Below, piece by piece: positions 54,044-63,905 of a stretch of DNA of 64,000 nt (within the stretch, counting starts at the first letter, position 1; each line of letters begins with the position of its first letter). This DNA comes from a bacterium (GTDB lineage: Bacteria > Bacteroidota > Bacteroidia > Bacteroidales > Muribaculaceae), in NCBI GenBank assembly GCA_004563195.1, contig SFTJ01000006.1, positions 17,158-81,157 on the forward strand. The letters run 5' to 3'. The notes beneath the pieces were generated by a model that ran no database searches, was not told the origin of the DNA, and worked only from the letters and a program-made list of their open reading frames with translations. The translations under genes were made by a program, and so were the position numbers.

Positions 54044-55360
54044 TTAGTCGATGTCGAAATTGGTGCTTTCTGTTTCTTTGGGCACCACCATAGCCGAAAA
54101 TATGTGGATAGATGAAGATGCCGACGATGACTTGAATTTTTTCGAAGGAGCCCATTTGTGCACCGATTGGTCGGGTGCAAGTCCTACGCAGTAAGTGCCT
54201 GTTCGGCTGTTTATTTGGTCCACAATCTTCATCAGTTTGTTATGCTTGTTGAGGTCGACCTCCGAGAAAAGGTTTTGCTCAACGGCAGTGGAGGGTTTGA
54301 TGCCCGATAGCAGCACGCCAGCCCGTTTATAATTCACGCCCGGGCGAAAGATATTGTTCATTGCCATCACGGCATATTTCACTATTTCGAGAGTACTCGA
54401 AGTGGGGGTAGGCAATTTTATCTCGCAGGAATTGCTGTAATAGGGTTCGGTTTCGCTGAAGCGGTCGCTTGCCACGAAGGTGGTTACCGACGATGCCACC
54501 GAATTCTGCGAACGAAGGCGTTTGGCCGACAGACCCGCAAACGACACCACGGCATCGTTGAGATCTTGCTTTCCGGCTATGGTTTTGCCGAACGAGCGCG
54601 AAGTCATAATCGACTGGTGCGCCACGGTGGCAGCGCTGAGTGCGGTGCAATCCTCACCTTTGAGTTCGCATTGAGTGCGATAGCCGGTGACGGTGTATCG
54701 GCGGCGAACGAAAATCGAGGGTATGCGAGTGAAGTCGAGAGCCGTGTTGACGCGTTGCGATTTCAGTGCTGCGGCGGTTTGGCGTCCTATGCCCCACACA
54801 TCGCCCACAGGCAGAATAGCCAGTTGTGCCTCGATGTCGGCTTTATCGGTGAGGGCATACACATTTTCGCTCAACGAGCGTTTTTTCTTGGCAAGATGCG
54901 AAGCCACCTTGGCAAGTGTGCGTGTGGGTGCAAACCCTATGCTCACGCTGATGCCGGTGTATTGATATATTTTGCGAGTAAGCATTAAGGCAAACTCGGT
55001 GTTGCGCTCATCGTCGGCATAAGGCATGCGAAAAAACGCCTCGTCGATGGAGTAAATCTCAATTTTCTCCACATGGTGGCCCACAATCGACATTATTCGA
55101 GCCGAAATATCGCCGTAGAGCTGATGTCGGCACGAAATCATCACCACCTTCGAAGCATCGGTGTATTCCTTGATTTTGAAGGCAGGGCAACCCATGGGAA
55201 TGCCCAAATCCTTAGCCTCGTAGCTGCGCGAGATGACGCAACCGTCGTTGTTCGACAGCACCACCACGGGTTTTCCCCACAGCGAAGGGTTGAAAGCGCG
55301 TTCGCAAGTGGCGAAAAAGTTGTTGCAGTCTACGAGTCCGTATATCATATAAGTCGACAA
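54044..55360 (-). CDS. umuC: Y-family DNA polymerase, UmuC type
   Basis: A 438-aa translesion polymerase. N-terminal motifs are GLVDCNNFFATCERAF, VVVLSNNDGCVISRSYEAK and YSIDEAF (catalytic Asp-Glu), then the helix-hairpin GDVWGIGRQTAAAL, and a C-terminal UmuC-type extension. It is copied into mRNA right after umuD (12 bp), so it forms an SOS-type umuDC operon. An internal Met at codon 5 (MIYGLVDC) is an alternative start. Confidence 0.93.
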   Translation of the reverse strand: MSTYMIYGLVDCNNFFATCERAFNPSLWGKPVVVLSNNDGCVISRSYEAKDLGIPMGCPAFKIKEYTDASKVVMISCRHQLYGDISARIMSIVGHHVEKIEIYSIDEAFFRMPYADDERNTEFALMLTRKIYQYTGISVSIGFAPTRTLAKVASHLAKKKRSLSENVYALTDKADIEAQLAILPVGDVWGIGRQTAAALKSQRVNTALDFTRIPSIFVRRRYTVTGYRTQCELKGEDCTALSAATVAHQSIMTSRSFGKTIAGKQDLNDAVVSFAGLSAKRLRSQNSVASSVTTFVASDRFSETEPYYSNSCEIKLPTPTSSTLEIVKYAVMAMNNIFRPGVNYKRAGVLLSGIKPSTAVEQNLFSEVDLNKHNKLMKIVDQINSRTGTYCVGLAPDQSVHKWAPSKKFKSSSASSSIHIFSAMVVPKETESTNFDID

Positions 55361-55372
55361 TAGGTTATTTCG

Positions 55373-55807
55373 TTAACGAAGCACGTTTTTAATGATATGG
55401 CTCACCACGCCCCACACTTGAAAATTGTTTTCCTCGCTGATGCGAATGGCGGGGAAAGCGGGGTTCGACGGCACGAGGAATATGGCGTCGTCGCGTATGG
55501 CTATCTTTTTCACTGTGAAGTCGCCGTCGACAAAGCACACTGCAATGCAGCCATCGTGAGGAGTGAGCGACTTGTCAATAATGAGAATGTCGCCCTCATT
55601 GATTCCGCTTTCTATCATGGAGTTGCCGGTGACGCGAGCGCAGAAAGTGGCCTCAGGAGTGCGAATGAGTTCGCTATAGAGGTCGAAAGTGTCGCCAAAA
55701 AGGTCCTGCGCCGGACTCGGGAAGCCGGCTTGAATGCGCGAGCCGAACGAAGCCAAGCGCAGATTCTCGGCATTTTCGATGTTTTTTATTTCGATTTCGT
55801 TGTTCAT
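55373..55807 (-). CDS. umuD: UmuD-type S24 self-cleaving peptidase
   Basis: A 144-aa protein that, after RecA-stimulated self-cleavage, activates UmuC. The cleavage pair A27-G28 (RIQAGFPSP), catalytic Ser63 (VTGNSMIESG) and the Lys near 100 (FTVKKIAI) are present. There is no N-terminal HTH, so it is UmuD and not LexA. The frame is open 10 codons further upstream, but MNNEIEIKN is chosen because a -7 element (TAATTTTG, minus strand, 55819-55812) sits just before it. Confidence 0.9.
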   Translation of the reverse strand: MNNEIEIKNIENAENLRLASFGSRIQAGFPSPAQDLFGDTFDLYSELIRTPEATFCARVTGNSMIESGINEGDILIIDKSLTPHDGCIAVCFVDGDFTVKKIAIRDDAIFLVPSNPAFPAIRISEENNFQVWGVVSHIIKNVLR

Positions 55808-55823
55808 ACCCACAAAATTACAA

Positions 55824-55858
55824 AAAAACCGGGACACTTTGCAGTAAAAGTGCCCCGG
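55824..55858 (-). terminator. terminator between htpG and umuD
   Basis: CCGGGACACTTT and AAAGTGCCCCGG (plus-strand wording, about 55829-55858) form a 12-bp stem with one mismatch. On the minus strand it is followed by a run of seven T, so it ends htpG transcription. Confidence 0.88.
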
Positions 55859-55888
55859 AGTTTTTGTGTCGATATAATATCGTTATAA

Positions 55889-57934
55889 TTACAAGAGGTC
55901 GATAGAACGCTTCAAGAAATTGTTGAGCGCTTCGCCCTTGAGCAAGCCGTTGCTGAGGAGAGCGATGTCGACGAGTTGCTTAACGGTGTCCTGACCCTTG
56001 GCATACTCGGTGACGATGGCAGCTTCTTGGTCGCGAAGTTCGTGAGCACGCTTTTCCTTTTCATCCACTTCTTTCTGCTTGTCGGCAGGCAGACCCTTGT
56101 AGTCCTTATCGGTGTCGCGGATAGCCTTGATTTCGGCATTCACCACGGTGAGTTCGTCCTCGATAGGATTAACTTGAGCATCGAGAGCCGAAGCCGAGGC
56201 ATCGATAACCTTCTTAACCACAGGGTGGTTGACGTTGAGCGTGAGCACATAGCTGTCGGGGAATTCGCCATAGAAGCTCATACCCGGCTGCAGTGCAGCC
56301 ATTTCCTTCATACGGCGCATATATTCGCTCTGAGTTACCACCACAGGAGTGCTGTCGGCGGCAAGGTTGGCAAATGCAATGGTAAATTCAGCCTTCTCGA
56401 TGGCAGGAATCTGCGACTTAAAGAGAGTGGTGAGCACATTGCGTTGTTTTTCGCTCACATCGGCATCCTTGGTATCTTCTTTCTTTATAAGATTGTCGAT
56501 AACATCGGAGTCGACGCGCACGAAGTGTGATTTTTCCACTTTCTGCTCGAGCATTCCCACAAATGCACTGTCGAGTTGACCGTCCATCACAAGCACATTA
56601 TAGCCCTTGTCGGTAGCAGCCTTGATGTAAGAGTATTGAGCAACCTTGTCGGTGGCATAGAGCACCACGAGGTTGTCGTCCTTATCGGTTTGCGTATCCT
56701 TAATGAGAGTCTTGTAGTCGTCGAGTTTGAAGTATTTGCCTTCGGTGTCCTCGAGCAACATAAACTTGAGTGCCGAGTCGCAGAACTTCTCGTTGGTGAG
56801 CATACCATACTCGATGAAAATCTTAATATCGTTCCATTTTTCCTCGAAGTTCTTGGCGTCGTTCTTGGCTATCTCTTCCAAGCGTTGCGACACCTTCTTG
56901 GTGATGTAAGAAGCAATCTTCTTCACATTGGCATCGCTTTGGAGATAAGAACGTGACACGTTAAGAGGGATGTCGGGTGAGTCGATTACACCTTGCAAGA
57001 GCATCAGGAAGTCGGGCACTACGCCTTCTACCGAGTCGGTTACGAATACCTGGTTGCAGTAGAGCTGAATGCGGTCCTTGCGAATGTCGAGGTTGTTCTT
57101 GATTTTCGGGAAATACAACACACCTGTGAGGGTGAAAGGATAGTCCACATTGAGGTGAATCCAGAACAATGGGTCTTCCTGGCCGGGCTGAATGGCGTGA
57201 TAAAAGTTGATGTAGTCTTCGTCCTTGAGTTCGCTCGGTTTCTTAGCCCAGATGGGTTCGATGTTGTTGATTACATTGTCGCGGTCGGTGTCGACATATT
57301 TTCCGTCCTTCCATTCCTGTTCTTTGCCCGAAACGATAGGTACAGGCAAGAAGCGGCAATATTTCTTTAGAAGCTCGTCGATACGCGACTTTTCAAGGAA
57401 TTCCTTGGCATCGTCGTCGAGGTAAAGCACTATGTCGGTGCCTCGCGAAGTCTTATCGGTTTCGCTCATTTCGTATTCAGGCGAACCGTCGCAAGTCCAA
57501 AGCACAGCCTTGGCACCTTCCTTGTAAGAAAGCGAATGTATTTCCACCTTCTTCGACACCATGAATGCCGAGTAGAAACCCAAACCGAAGTGACCTATGA
57601 TGGCATTGGCGCTATCCTTATATTTGGCAAGGAATTCTTCAGCACCAGAGAAGGCGATTTGGTTGATGTATTTATCTACATCTTCGGCATCCATGCCTAT
57701 ACCCATATCACTCACGGTGAGAGTGCCTGCCTCTTTGTCGATGCTTACGGTAACCTTCAAGTCGCCGAGTTCACCTTTATATTCGCCGATCGATGAGAGC
57801 GTTTTGAGCTTTTGAGTGGCATCTACGGCATTTGAAATCAATTCACGAAGAAAAATTTCGTGGTCACTGTACAAAAACTTTTTGATAACGGGGAAAATGT
57901 TGTCGGTAGTTACCCCAATAGTTCCTTTTGACAT
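55889..57934 (-). CDS. htpG: Hsp90-family chaperone HtpG
   Basis: A 681-aa ATP-dependent chaperone. The GHKL ATPase motifs are FLRELISNAVDATQKL, VSDMGIGMD and GHFGLGFYSAFMV; the middle and C-terminal dimer domains follow. The Met at 57934 (MSKGTIGVTTDN) is the normal start; an upstream in-frame ATG would add 21 residues not found in the family. It lies downstream of clpC (92-bp gap) with the same orientation, making a stress-protein pair. Confidence 0.96.
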   Translation of the reverse strand: MSKGTIGVTTDNIFPVIKKFLYSDHEIFLRELISNAVDATQKLKTLSSIGEYKGELGDLKVTVSIDKEAGTLTVSDMGIGMDAEDVDKYINQIAFSGAEEFLAKYKDSANAIIGHFGLGFYSAFMVSKKVEIHSLSYKEGAKAVLWTCDGSPEYEMSETDKTSRGTDIVLYLDDDAKEFLEKSRIDELLKKYCRFLPVPIVSGKEQEWKDGKYVDTDRDNVINNIEPIWAKKPSELKDEDYINFYHAIQPGQEDPLFWIHLNVDYPFTLTGVLYFPKIKNNLDIRKDRIQLYCNQVFVTDSVEGVVPDFLMLLQGVIDSPDIPLNVSRSYLQSDANVKKIASYITKKVSQRLEEIAKNDAKNFEEKWNDIKIFIEYGMLTNEKFCDSALKFMLLEDTEGKYFKLDDYKTLIKDTQTDKDDNLVVLYATDKVAQYSYIKAATDKGYNVLVMDGQLDSAFVGMLEQKVEKSHFVRVDSDVIDNLIKKEDTKDADVSEKQRNVLTTLFKSQIPAIEKAEFTIAFANLAADSTPVVVTQSEYMRRMKEMAALQPGMSFYGEFPDSYVLTLNVNHPVVKKVIDASASALDAQVNPIEDELTVVNAEIKAIRDTDKDYKGLPADKQKEVDEKEKRAHELRDQEAAIVTEYAKGQDTVKQLVDIALLSNGLLKGEALNNFLKRSIDLL

Positions 57935-58026
57935 GATTTTTATTCCTTTATTATATTTAGTCGTTTGCCTGAGAGGCATACCCAAGCTGTGAGGCATGGG
58001 GATGCCATTTCGGCAGTAGTTATTAA

Positions 58027-60588
58027 TTATTCTTTTAATGAAGCAGTTATTTTGTCGTTGTCGACGTCGATAACCAAAGTCTGCCCCGGTTTGGCATCGC
58101 CTTGCAGCAGCAATTCCGATAGCGGGTCTTCGATGTGAGTCTGTATGGCACGGTTGAGAGGACGTGCGCCATACTGACTGTCGTAACCCTTGTCGGCTAC
58201 AAAGAGCTTGGCTGCAGGAGTAATCTCGAGTTTGAAGCCCAATTCTTCCACGCGACGCACAAACTTGGCGAGTTCGATGTTGATGATGCTCAAGATGTTG
58301 TCCTTATTGAGCGAGTTGAACATGATAATATCGTCCACACGATTTAGAAACTCGGGCGAGAACTTCTTGTTGAGCGCCTTGCGCACCACGGCTTCGCTGC
58401 TTTGTTTGGTAACTACGGCATTAAAACCAATGCCGGCACCGAAGTCCTTCAGTTCGCGCGAACCGATGTTCGAAGTCATGATGATGATAGTGTTCTTGAA
58501 GTCGACTTTACGACCGAGGCTATCGGTCAGACAGCCCTCATCGAGCACTTGGAGCAACATATTGAACACATCGGCATGAGCCTTCTCTATTTCGTCGAGC
58601 AACACCACCGAATAGGGGCGACGGCGCACTTTCTCGGTGAGTTGGCCACCTTCTTCATATCCCACATATCCCGGAGGTGCACCCACGAGTCGCGACACAT
58701 TGAATTTCTCCATATATTCACTCATATCGATGCGAATGAGTGCATCGGGCGAATTGAAGAGATACTCAGCCAATCGCTTGGCGAGCAATGTTTTACCTAC
58801 GCCGGTAGGACCGAGGAACATAAACGAACCGATGGGGCGGTTAGGGTCCTTCAATCCCACACGATTGCGCTTTATGGCTCGAGCTATCTTGTCGATGGCA
58901 TCGTCCTGACCTATTATCTGATTCTTTATTTCCGAATCCATATTGAGCAGACGCATACCTTCCGATTGTGCTATGCGTTGCACAGGCACACCGGTCATCA
59001 TAGCCACCACTTCAGCCACGCAGTGCTCATCGATGGTTTCGCGACGCTTGCCCATCTCATTTTCCCAATTTTTCTTGGCTTCTTCGAGACGGTCGATGAG
59101 TTCGTATTTCAAGTCGCGATAGCGAGTGGCGCTTTCGAAGTTTTGGGCGCTTGCAGCCTTGTCCTGATTGCTTTGCGCTTCGCGAATTTTTGCTTCCAAT
59201 TCTTCTAATTCGGCGGGCACTTCATCCATAGTGATGTGAGTGCGCGAGCCGGCTTCGTCGAGGGCATCGATGGCCTTGTCGGGAAACTGGCGGTCGGAGA
59301 TATAGCGGTCGGTAAGCGATACGCAAGCCTCGAGTGCTTTGTCGGTGTAAACCACACCGTGATGCTCCTCGTAATTGGTCTTTATTTTTCGAAGAATTTC
59401 GAGGGTTTCGTCGGTAGTGGTAGGTTCTACTATGATTTTTTGAAAACGGCGTTCGAGCGCACCGTCTTTCTCAATATTCTTGCGATACTCGTCGAGAGTG
59501 GTGGCGCCAATGCACTGAATCTCGCCACGAGCGAGAGCCGGTTTGAGCAGATTGGCAGCATCCATCGAGCCCGAAGCATTTCCGGCACCCACTATGGTGT
59601 GAATCTCGTCGATAAACAATACGATGTCGGGATTATTAGCCACTTCGTCGATGATGGCTTTGATGCGTTCTTCAAATTGGCCGCGATATTTGGTGCCTGC
59701 CACCACCGAAGCCATGTCGAGCGCAAAAATGCGCTTGTTTTGAAGAATGCGAGCCACTTTACGCTGGCAGATGCGTATGGCGAGACCTTCTACAATAGCC
59801 GATTTACCCACACCCGGTTCGCCTATGAGCACCGGATTGTTTTTCTTGCGTCGGCTAAGAATTTGCGACAAGCGTTCTATTTCGCGGTCGCGGCCTATTA
59901 CCGGGTCGAGATGACCGGTTTCGGCCTGCTTGGTGAGGTCCTTGCCATATTTGTCGAGCACGGGAGTGTCGGGGCGCGATGTGGCGGTGCGTCGGGTAGC
60001 TGAAGCCTTGCCGGCTCCGCTTGTCGAATCGTTACCGCCGAAGTGCGACATTTGGTCGTCGTCATCTTCTTCCTCATCGGCAAAGTCGGCTCCCGCTTGG
60101 GGAGTGCTCGATTGCTGTTTGTCCTCATTGCCCGAGAGGAATTGGTGAGTATCGAGATAGTCGTCGATATTTGAATAATTTACGTTCATCTTTTCTAATA
60201 TTTGAGTAGCAAAACTGTTGTCGATGGAGGATGCGAGCGCCAACAACAAGTGTTGCGAGTCGGCCTCCTTGGCGTGATGACGCTGAGCCTCCATAAGAGT
60301 TCTGCTCAGCATTTCCGAAACCTCACTATTTGCCACGATGTCGGTCGATTGGTCGATAGAGTCGCGGTCGGTGCTCTCGGCATCTATCAGTTCGGCTTCG
60401 AGATATGCTGCGAGTTTGTCGGTCTTTACGCCCATCTCTTCGATTATGGCACAAGCATGACTGTGCTTCTCCTTGAGTATGCCCAGCAAAAGGTGCTCAG
60501 GAGTGATAACCACGCTGTTGAGCCTTATGGCTTCGTCGCGGCTGCTCTTGAGAATGTCCTTTATTTGTTTCGAAAAAGCTATGCTCAT
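58027..60588 (-). CDS. clpC: ClpC-type AAA+ protease ATPase
   Basis: An 853-aa Hsp100 unfoldase that feeds ClpP. A double Clp_N domain (about 1-145) is followed by an acidic linker (about 155-200), AAA1 with GEPGVGKSA, a middle coiled region with a UVR-like segment (AQNFESATRYRDLKYELID), and AAA2 with LGPTGVGKTLLAKRL. The GIGF loop (in FGAGIGFN) marks ClpP binding, so it is ClpC and not ClpB. No clpP gene is in the window. Confidence 0.95.
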   Translation of the reverse strand: MSIAFSKQIKDILKSSRDEAIRLNSVVITPEHLLLGILKEKHSHACAIIEEMGVKTDKLAAYLEAELIDAESTDRDSIDQSTDIVANSEVSEMLSRTLMEAQRHHAKEADSQHLLLALASSIDNSFATQILEKMNVNYSNIDDYLDTHQFLSGNEDKQQSSTPQAGADFADEEEDDDDQMSHFGGNDSTSGAGKASATRRTATSRPDTPVLDKYGKDLTKQAETGHLDPVIGRDREIERLSQILSRRKKNNPVLIGEPGVGKSAIVEGLAIRICQRKVARILQNKRIFALDMASVVAGTKYRGQFEERIKAIIDEVANNPDIVLFIDEIHTIVGAGNASGSMDAANLLKPALARGEIQCIGATTLDEYRKNIEKDGALERRFQKIIVEPTTTDETLEILRKIKTNYEEHHGVVYTDKALEACVSLTDRYISDRQFPDKAIDALDEAGSRTHITMDEVPAELEELEAKIREAQSNQDKAASAQNFESATRYRDLKYELIDRLEEAKKNWENEMGKRRETIDEHCVAEVVAMMTGVPVQRIAQSEGMRLLNMDSEIKNQIIGQDDAIDKIARAIKRNRVGLKDPNRPIGSFMFLGPTGVGKTLLAKRLAEYLFNSPDALIRIDMSEYMEKFNVSRLVGAPPGYVGYEEGGQLTEKVRRRPYSVVLLDEIEKAHADVFNMLLQVLDEGCLTDSLGRKVDFKNTIIIMTSNIGSRELKDFGAGIGFNAVVTKQSSEAVVRKALNKKFSPEFLNRVDDIIMFNSLNKDNILSIINIELAKFVRRVEELGFKLEITPAAKLFVADKGYDSQYGARPLNRAIQTHIEDPLSELLLQGDAKPGQTLVIDVDNDKITASLKE

Positions 60589-60701
60589 AATCGTTTAAAT
60601 AATGGTGTGTAATCACCTTAATTAATCAGTTTAACTATGTTTTTGCCTATATATTCTGCAACTATTATGCCAAACGGTGTGTAACTTTTGTGATATTTAT
60701 G

Positions 60702-60732
60702 TTTGAGATTTAAGTGATTTGTAATATCTTTG
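60702..60732 (+). promoter_or_regulatory. Bacteroidetes-type promoter of the Fur-family gene
   Basis: TTTG at 60702-60705, a 19-base spacer and TATCTTTG at 60725-60732 match the consensus. The start codon follows 19 bases later. Confidence 0.7.
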
Positions 60733-60751
60733 CTCTGTAATTAACTATTGT

Positions 60752-61288
60752 ATGTCCGACAATTCAAATAAGGAGCTATTGACAGATAAGTTTACGCGTT
60801 TTTTGGCAGCTAAAGGCTGCAGGAAGACGCCGGAACGCTTTGCAATACTGCAAGAAGTGCTTGAAATGGGCGGACATTTCGATGCCGAGATGCTCTATGA
60901 GAAGTTGTTGCAGACGCAATATAAAGTGGTGAAAGCCACGGTGTATAACAATCTGGAGCTGCTCACTGAGTGCGGAGTGCTGCGAAAATATAATTTTTCG
61001 GGGCATGCCGAGTATGAGATTGTAGATACCAAACTTCAGCACATACATCTTATATGCCGCATATGCGGAAAAGTGAAGGAAGTGAAAGATGTGGAGCTGA
61101 TGCGATATCTCAACAGTAAGAAATTTTCGGCATTCACAGCCGAGATGATAGTGCTGAATGTGCAAGGAGTGTGCAATGCATGTGCCCGCAAGATTCGAAA
61201 AAACGGCGAAACCAAAGAGTCGGCAATCGGCAATGCATCGGCAAAGCCCAAATCGGCAAGTTCATCGGCAAAAAACAAGAAGAAATAA
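60752..61288 (+). CDS. Fur-family metalloregulator
   Basis: A 178-aa repressor. The winged helix is N-terminal (GCRKTPERFAILQEVLEMGG, TVYNNLELLTECGVL), and two structural zinc CxxC pairs are visible (HLICRICGK and GVCNACARK). The His-rich region HIHLIC is part of the metal site. Fur, PerR and Zur cannot be told apart here. The last ~28 residues are a low-complexity Ser/Ala/Lys tail rarely seen in Fur proteins. It is 43 bp upstream of purA. Confidence 0.9.
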   Translation: MSDNSNKELLTDKFTRFLAAKGCRKTPERFAILQEVLEMGGHFDAEMLYEKLLQTQYKVVKATVYNNLELLTECGVLRKYNFSGHAEYEIVDTKLQHIHLICRICGKVKEVKDVELMRYLNSKKFSAFTAEMIVLNVQGVCNACARKIRKNGETKESAIGNASAKPKSASSSAKNKKK

Positions 61289-61331
61289 CATTTTTACTCA
61301 CAAATAATAAAAAATTTTTAGATATATAACG

Positions 61332-62597
61332 ATGAAAGTAGACGTATTACTTGGATTACAATGGGGCGATGAAGGAAAAGGAAAAGTGGTGGACGTGTTG
61401 ACACCACGCTACGATGTAGTTGCTCGTTTCCAAGGTGGACCAAATGCCGGCCACACGCTCGAATTTAATAACCAAAAGTATGTGCTTCGTTCTATCCCTT
61501 CGGGCATATTCCAGGAAGGACAGACCAACATCATCGGCAACGGTGTGGTGTTAGACCCCATTTTGTTTGCCGCTGAAGCAAGAGACTTGGAGAAGAGTGG
61601 TATCGACATTAAGAAGGTGCTCAAAATCTCGAAGAAAGTACACCTTATATTGCCAACTCACCGTTTGCTCGATGCCGCTTACGAAACACTCAAAGGTTCG
61701 GCTAAGATAGGAACTACCGGCAAGGGTATAGGTCCCACTTACACCGACAAAATCAGCCGCGACGGTTTGCGACTTGGTGAAGTGTTCCACAACTTTGCCG
61801 AGAAATATGAAGCAGCCAAACAGCGCCACATAAAACTCCTTGCCGCACTTGGCTTCGACACCGATGTGGCTGAACTGGAGAAACAGTGGTTTGAAGGCAT
61901 AGAATATATCAAGACATTCCAACTCATCGATAGCGAGCACGTAATCAATGGCTATCTTCGCGACGGCAAGAGCGTGCTTTGCGAGGGTGCACAAGGCAGC
62001 TTGCTCGATGTGGACTTCGGCAGCTATCCGTTTGTTACCTCGTCGAACACCGTGTGTGCCGGCGCATGCTCGGGCCTCGGTGTGGCTCCCAACAAGATAG
62101 GCGAAGTGTATGGTATCTTCAAGGCATATTGCACTCGCGTGGGTAGCGGTCCGTTCCCCACTGAGCTCCACGACGAGACCGGAGCCAAGATTCGTGCCAT
62201 AGGTCATGAGTTTGGTGCTGTTACCGGTCGTGAACGCCGCTGCGGTTGGATTGACCTCGTGGCTCTGCGCTACACCATTATGCTCAATGGCGTTACACAA
62301 CTCATAATGATGAAGAGCGATGTGCTCGACGATTTTGCAACCATCAAGGCTTGCGACTCTTACTTGGTTAACGGCGTGGAAACCCGCGACTTCCCATATT
62401 CAATCGACGAAGGCGTAGAACCCGTGTATACCGAATTGAAGGGCTGGAACACCGATATGACCAAGATGCAAAGCGAAGACCAATTCCCTCAAGAATTTAA
62501 GGATTATATAGCATTCCTTGAAGATAAACTCGGTGTGCCCATCACTATAGTATCGGTAGGCCCCGACCGTACACAAACAATAGAACGCAAACATTAA
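61332..62597 (+). CDS. purA: adenylosuccinate synthase
   Basis: A 421-aa enzyme converting IMP, Asp and GTP to adenylosuccinate for AMP synthesis. The GTP/IMP-binding N-terminus VDVLLGLQWGDEGKGKVVD, GGPNAGHT, and the C-terminal VSVGPDRTQTI are standard. It stands between the Fur-family gene and the DUF1015 gene, likely one transcription unit. Confidence 0.97.
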   Translation: MKVDVLLGLQWGDEGKGKVVDVLTPRYDVVARFQGGPNAGHTLEFNNQKYVLRSIPSGIFQEGQTNIIGNGVVLDPILFAAEARDLEKSGIDIKKVLKISKKVHLILPTHRLLDAAYETLKGSAKIGTTGKGIGPTYTDKISRDGLRLGEVFHNFAEKYEAAKQRHIKLLAALGFDTDVAELEKQWFEGIEYIKTFQLIDSEHVINGYLRDGKSVLCEGAQGSLLDVDFGSYPFVTSSNTVCAGACSGLGVAPNKIGEVYGIFKAYCTRVGSGPFPTELHDETGAKIRAIGHEFGAVTGRERRCGWIDLVALRYTIMLNGVTQLIMMKSDVLDDFATIKACDSYLVNGVETRDFPYSIDEGVEPVYTELKGWNTDMTKMQSEDQFPQEFKDYIAFLEDKLGVPITIVSVGPDRTQTIERKH

Positions 62598-62636
62598 TAA
62601 CAATATCTAAACCTATTTTTAAATACCTAAAACATT

Positions 62637-63881
62637 ATGGCAAGAGTAAAACCATTTAAAGGTTTGCGCCCACCGCGCGAATTGGTGACCAAAGTAGCTT
62701 CACGTCCTTACGATGTGCTCAACTCAAAGGAAGCAAAGGCCGAAGCAGAAGGCAACGATATGTCGCTTTATCACATCATCAAGCCTGAGATCAACTTTGA
62801 TCCTATGCTCGACGAACACGATCCCGAAGTCTATGAAAAAGCTGTGGAACAATTCCATCACTTCCAAGACAAGGGATGGCTTGTGCAAGATGCTCAAGAA
62901 AACTACTACATCTATGCGCAGACTATGAACGGCCGCACACAATATGGTATTGTGGTGGCTGCCAATGTGGATGATTATCTCAATGGTGTAATCAAGAAGC
63001 ATGAGCTGACTCGTCGCGACAAGGAAGAAGACCGCATGAAGCACGTTCGCGTGAATAATGCCAACCTCGAACCGGTGTTCTTTGCCTTCCCCGACAATGC
63101 GGGCTTGCAAGAGATTATCGACAAGACTATAGCCGGCGAACCTGAATACGACTTCGTAGCTGAAGACGGATTCGGTCACCACTTCTGGGTAATCGACGAC
63201 GAAGCTACCAAGGCTCGCATCACACAATTGTTTGCCGACATACCTTATCTATATATAGCCGACGGTCACCATCGCACCGCAGCTGCCGCACTCGTGGGTC
63301 ACGAAAAGGCTTTGGCTAACCCAAATCACACAGGCGACGAAGAATATAACTTCTTCCTCGCTGTATGCTTCCCCGAATCTCACCTTAAGATTATTGACTA
63401 CAACCGTGTGGTGAAGGATCTTAACGGTCTGAGCGAAGAAGAGTTCCTCGCCAAGGTGGCTGAAAACTTCGACGTGGAGAAGAAGGGCGCTGAAATCTAT
63501 CACCCTGAGCGACTTCACAACTTCAGCCTCTACTTGGGTGGCGAATGGTATTCGTTGACTGCCAAGCCCGGCACTTTCAACGACAACGACCCGATAGGCG
63601 TGCTCGATGTGACTATCTCGTCCGACTTGATTTTGCGCGACATCCTCGGCATTCACGACCTTCGCAGCGATAAGCGTATCGACTTCGTGGGTGGTATCCG
63701 CGGACTCGGCGAACTCAAACGCCGTGTAGATAGCGGTGAGATGAAGATGGCTTTGGCTCTCTATCCCGTGAGCATGAAACAACTCATCGACATAGCCGAT
63801 ACCGGCAATATTATGCCTCCCAAGACCACATGGTTTGAGCCGAAACTCCGCTCAGGCATCGTGGTTCACAAACTCGACTAA
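62637..63881 (+). CDS. DUF1015 family protein
   Basis: A 414-aa cytoplasmic protein. Family landmarks are KPFKGLRPPRELVTKVASRP and YDVLNSKEA at the N-terminus, and YIADGHHRTAAAALVGHE in the middle (ADGHHR signature). No characterised activity is certain; in many Bacteroidetes the gene sits beside serA/serC, which suggests amino-acid metabolism, but here it follows purA by 39 bp. A copy of the 18-kb repeat begins 24 bp downstream and supplies a terminator-like hairpin. Confidence 0.88.
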   Translation: MARVKPFKGLRPPRELVTKVASRPYDVLNSKEAKAEAEGNDMSLYHIIKPEINFDPMLDEHDPEVYEKAVEQFHHFQDKGWLVQDAQENYYIYAQTMNGRTQYGIVVAANVDDYLNGVIKKHELTRRDKEEDRMKHVRVNNANLEPVFFAFPDNAGLQEIIDKTIAGEPEYDFVAEDGFGHHFWVIDDEATKARITQLFADIPYLYIADGHHRTAAAALVGHEKALANPNHTGDEEYNFFLAVCFPESHLKIIDYNRVVKDLNGLSEEEFLAKVAENFDVEKKGAEIYHPERLHNFSLYLGGEWYSLTAKPGTFNDNDPIGVLDVTISSDLILRDILGIHDLRSDKRIDFVGGIRGLGELKRRVDSGEMKMALALYPVSMKQLIDIADTGNIMPPKTTWFEPKLRSGIVVHKLD

Positions 63882-63905
63882 GCACATAGCTTAATATAAA
63901 CTATT

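Noticed and set aside
55808..55837. 10-residue extension of umuD
   Set aside because: It overlaps the -7-like element and the htpG terminator and adds no UmuD-like sequence.
57935..57997. 21-codon upstream extension of htpG
   Set aside because: The family starts at MSKGTIGV-like sequence; the extension has no similarity and overlaps the leader.
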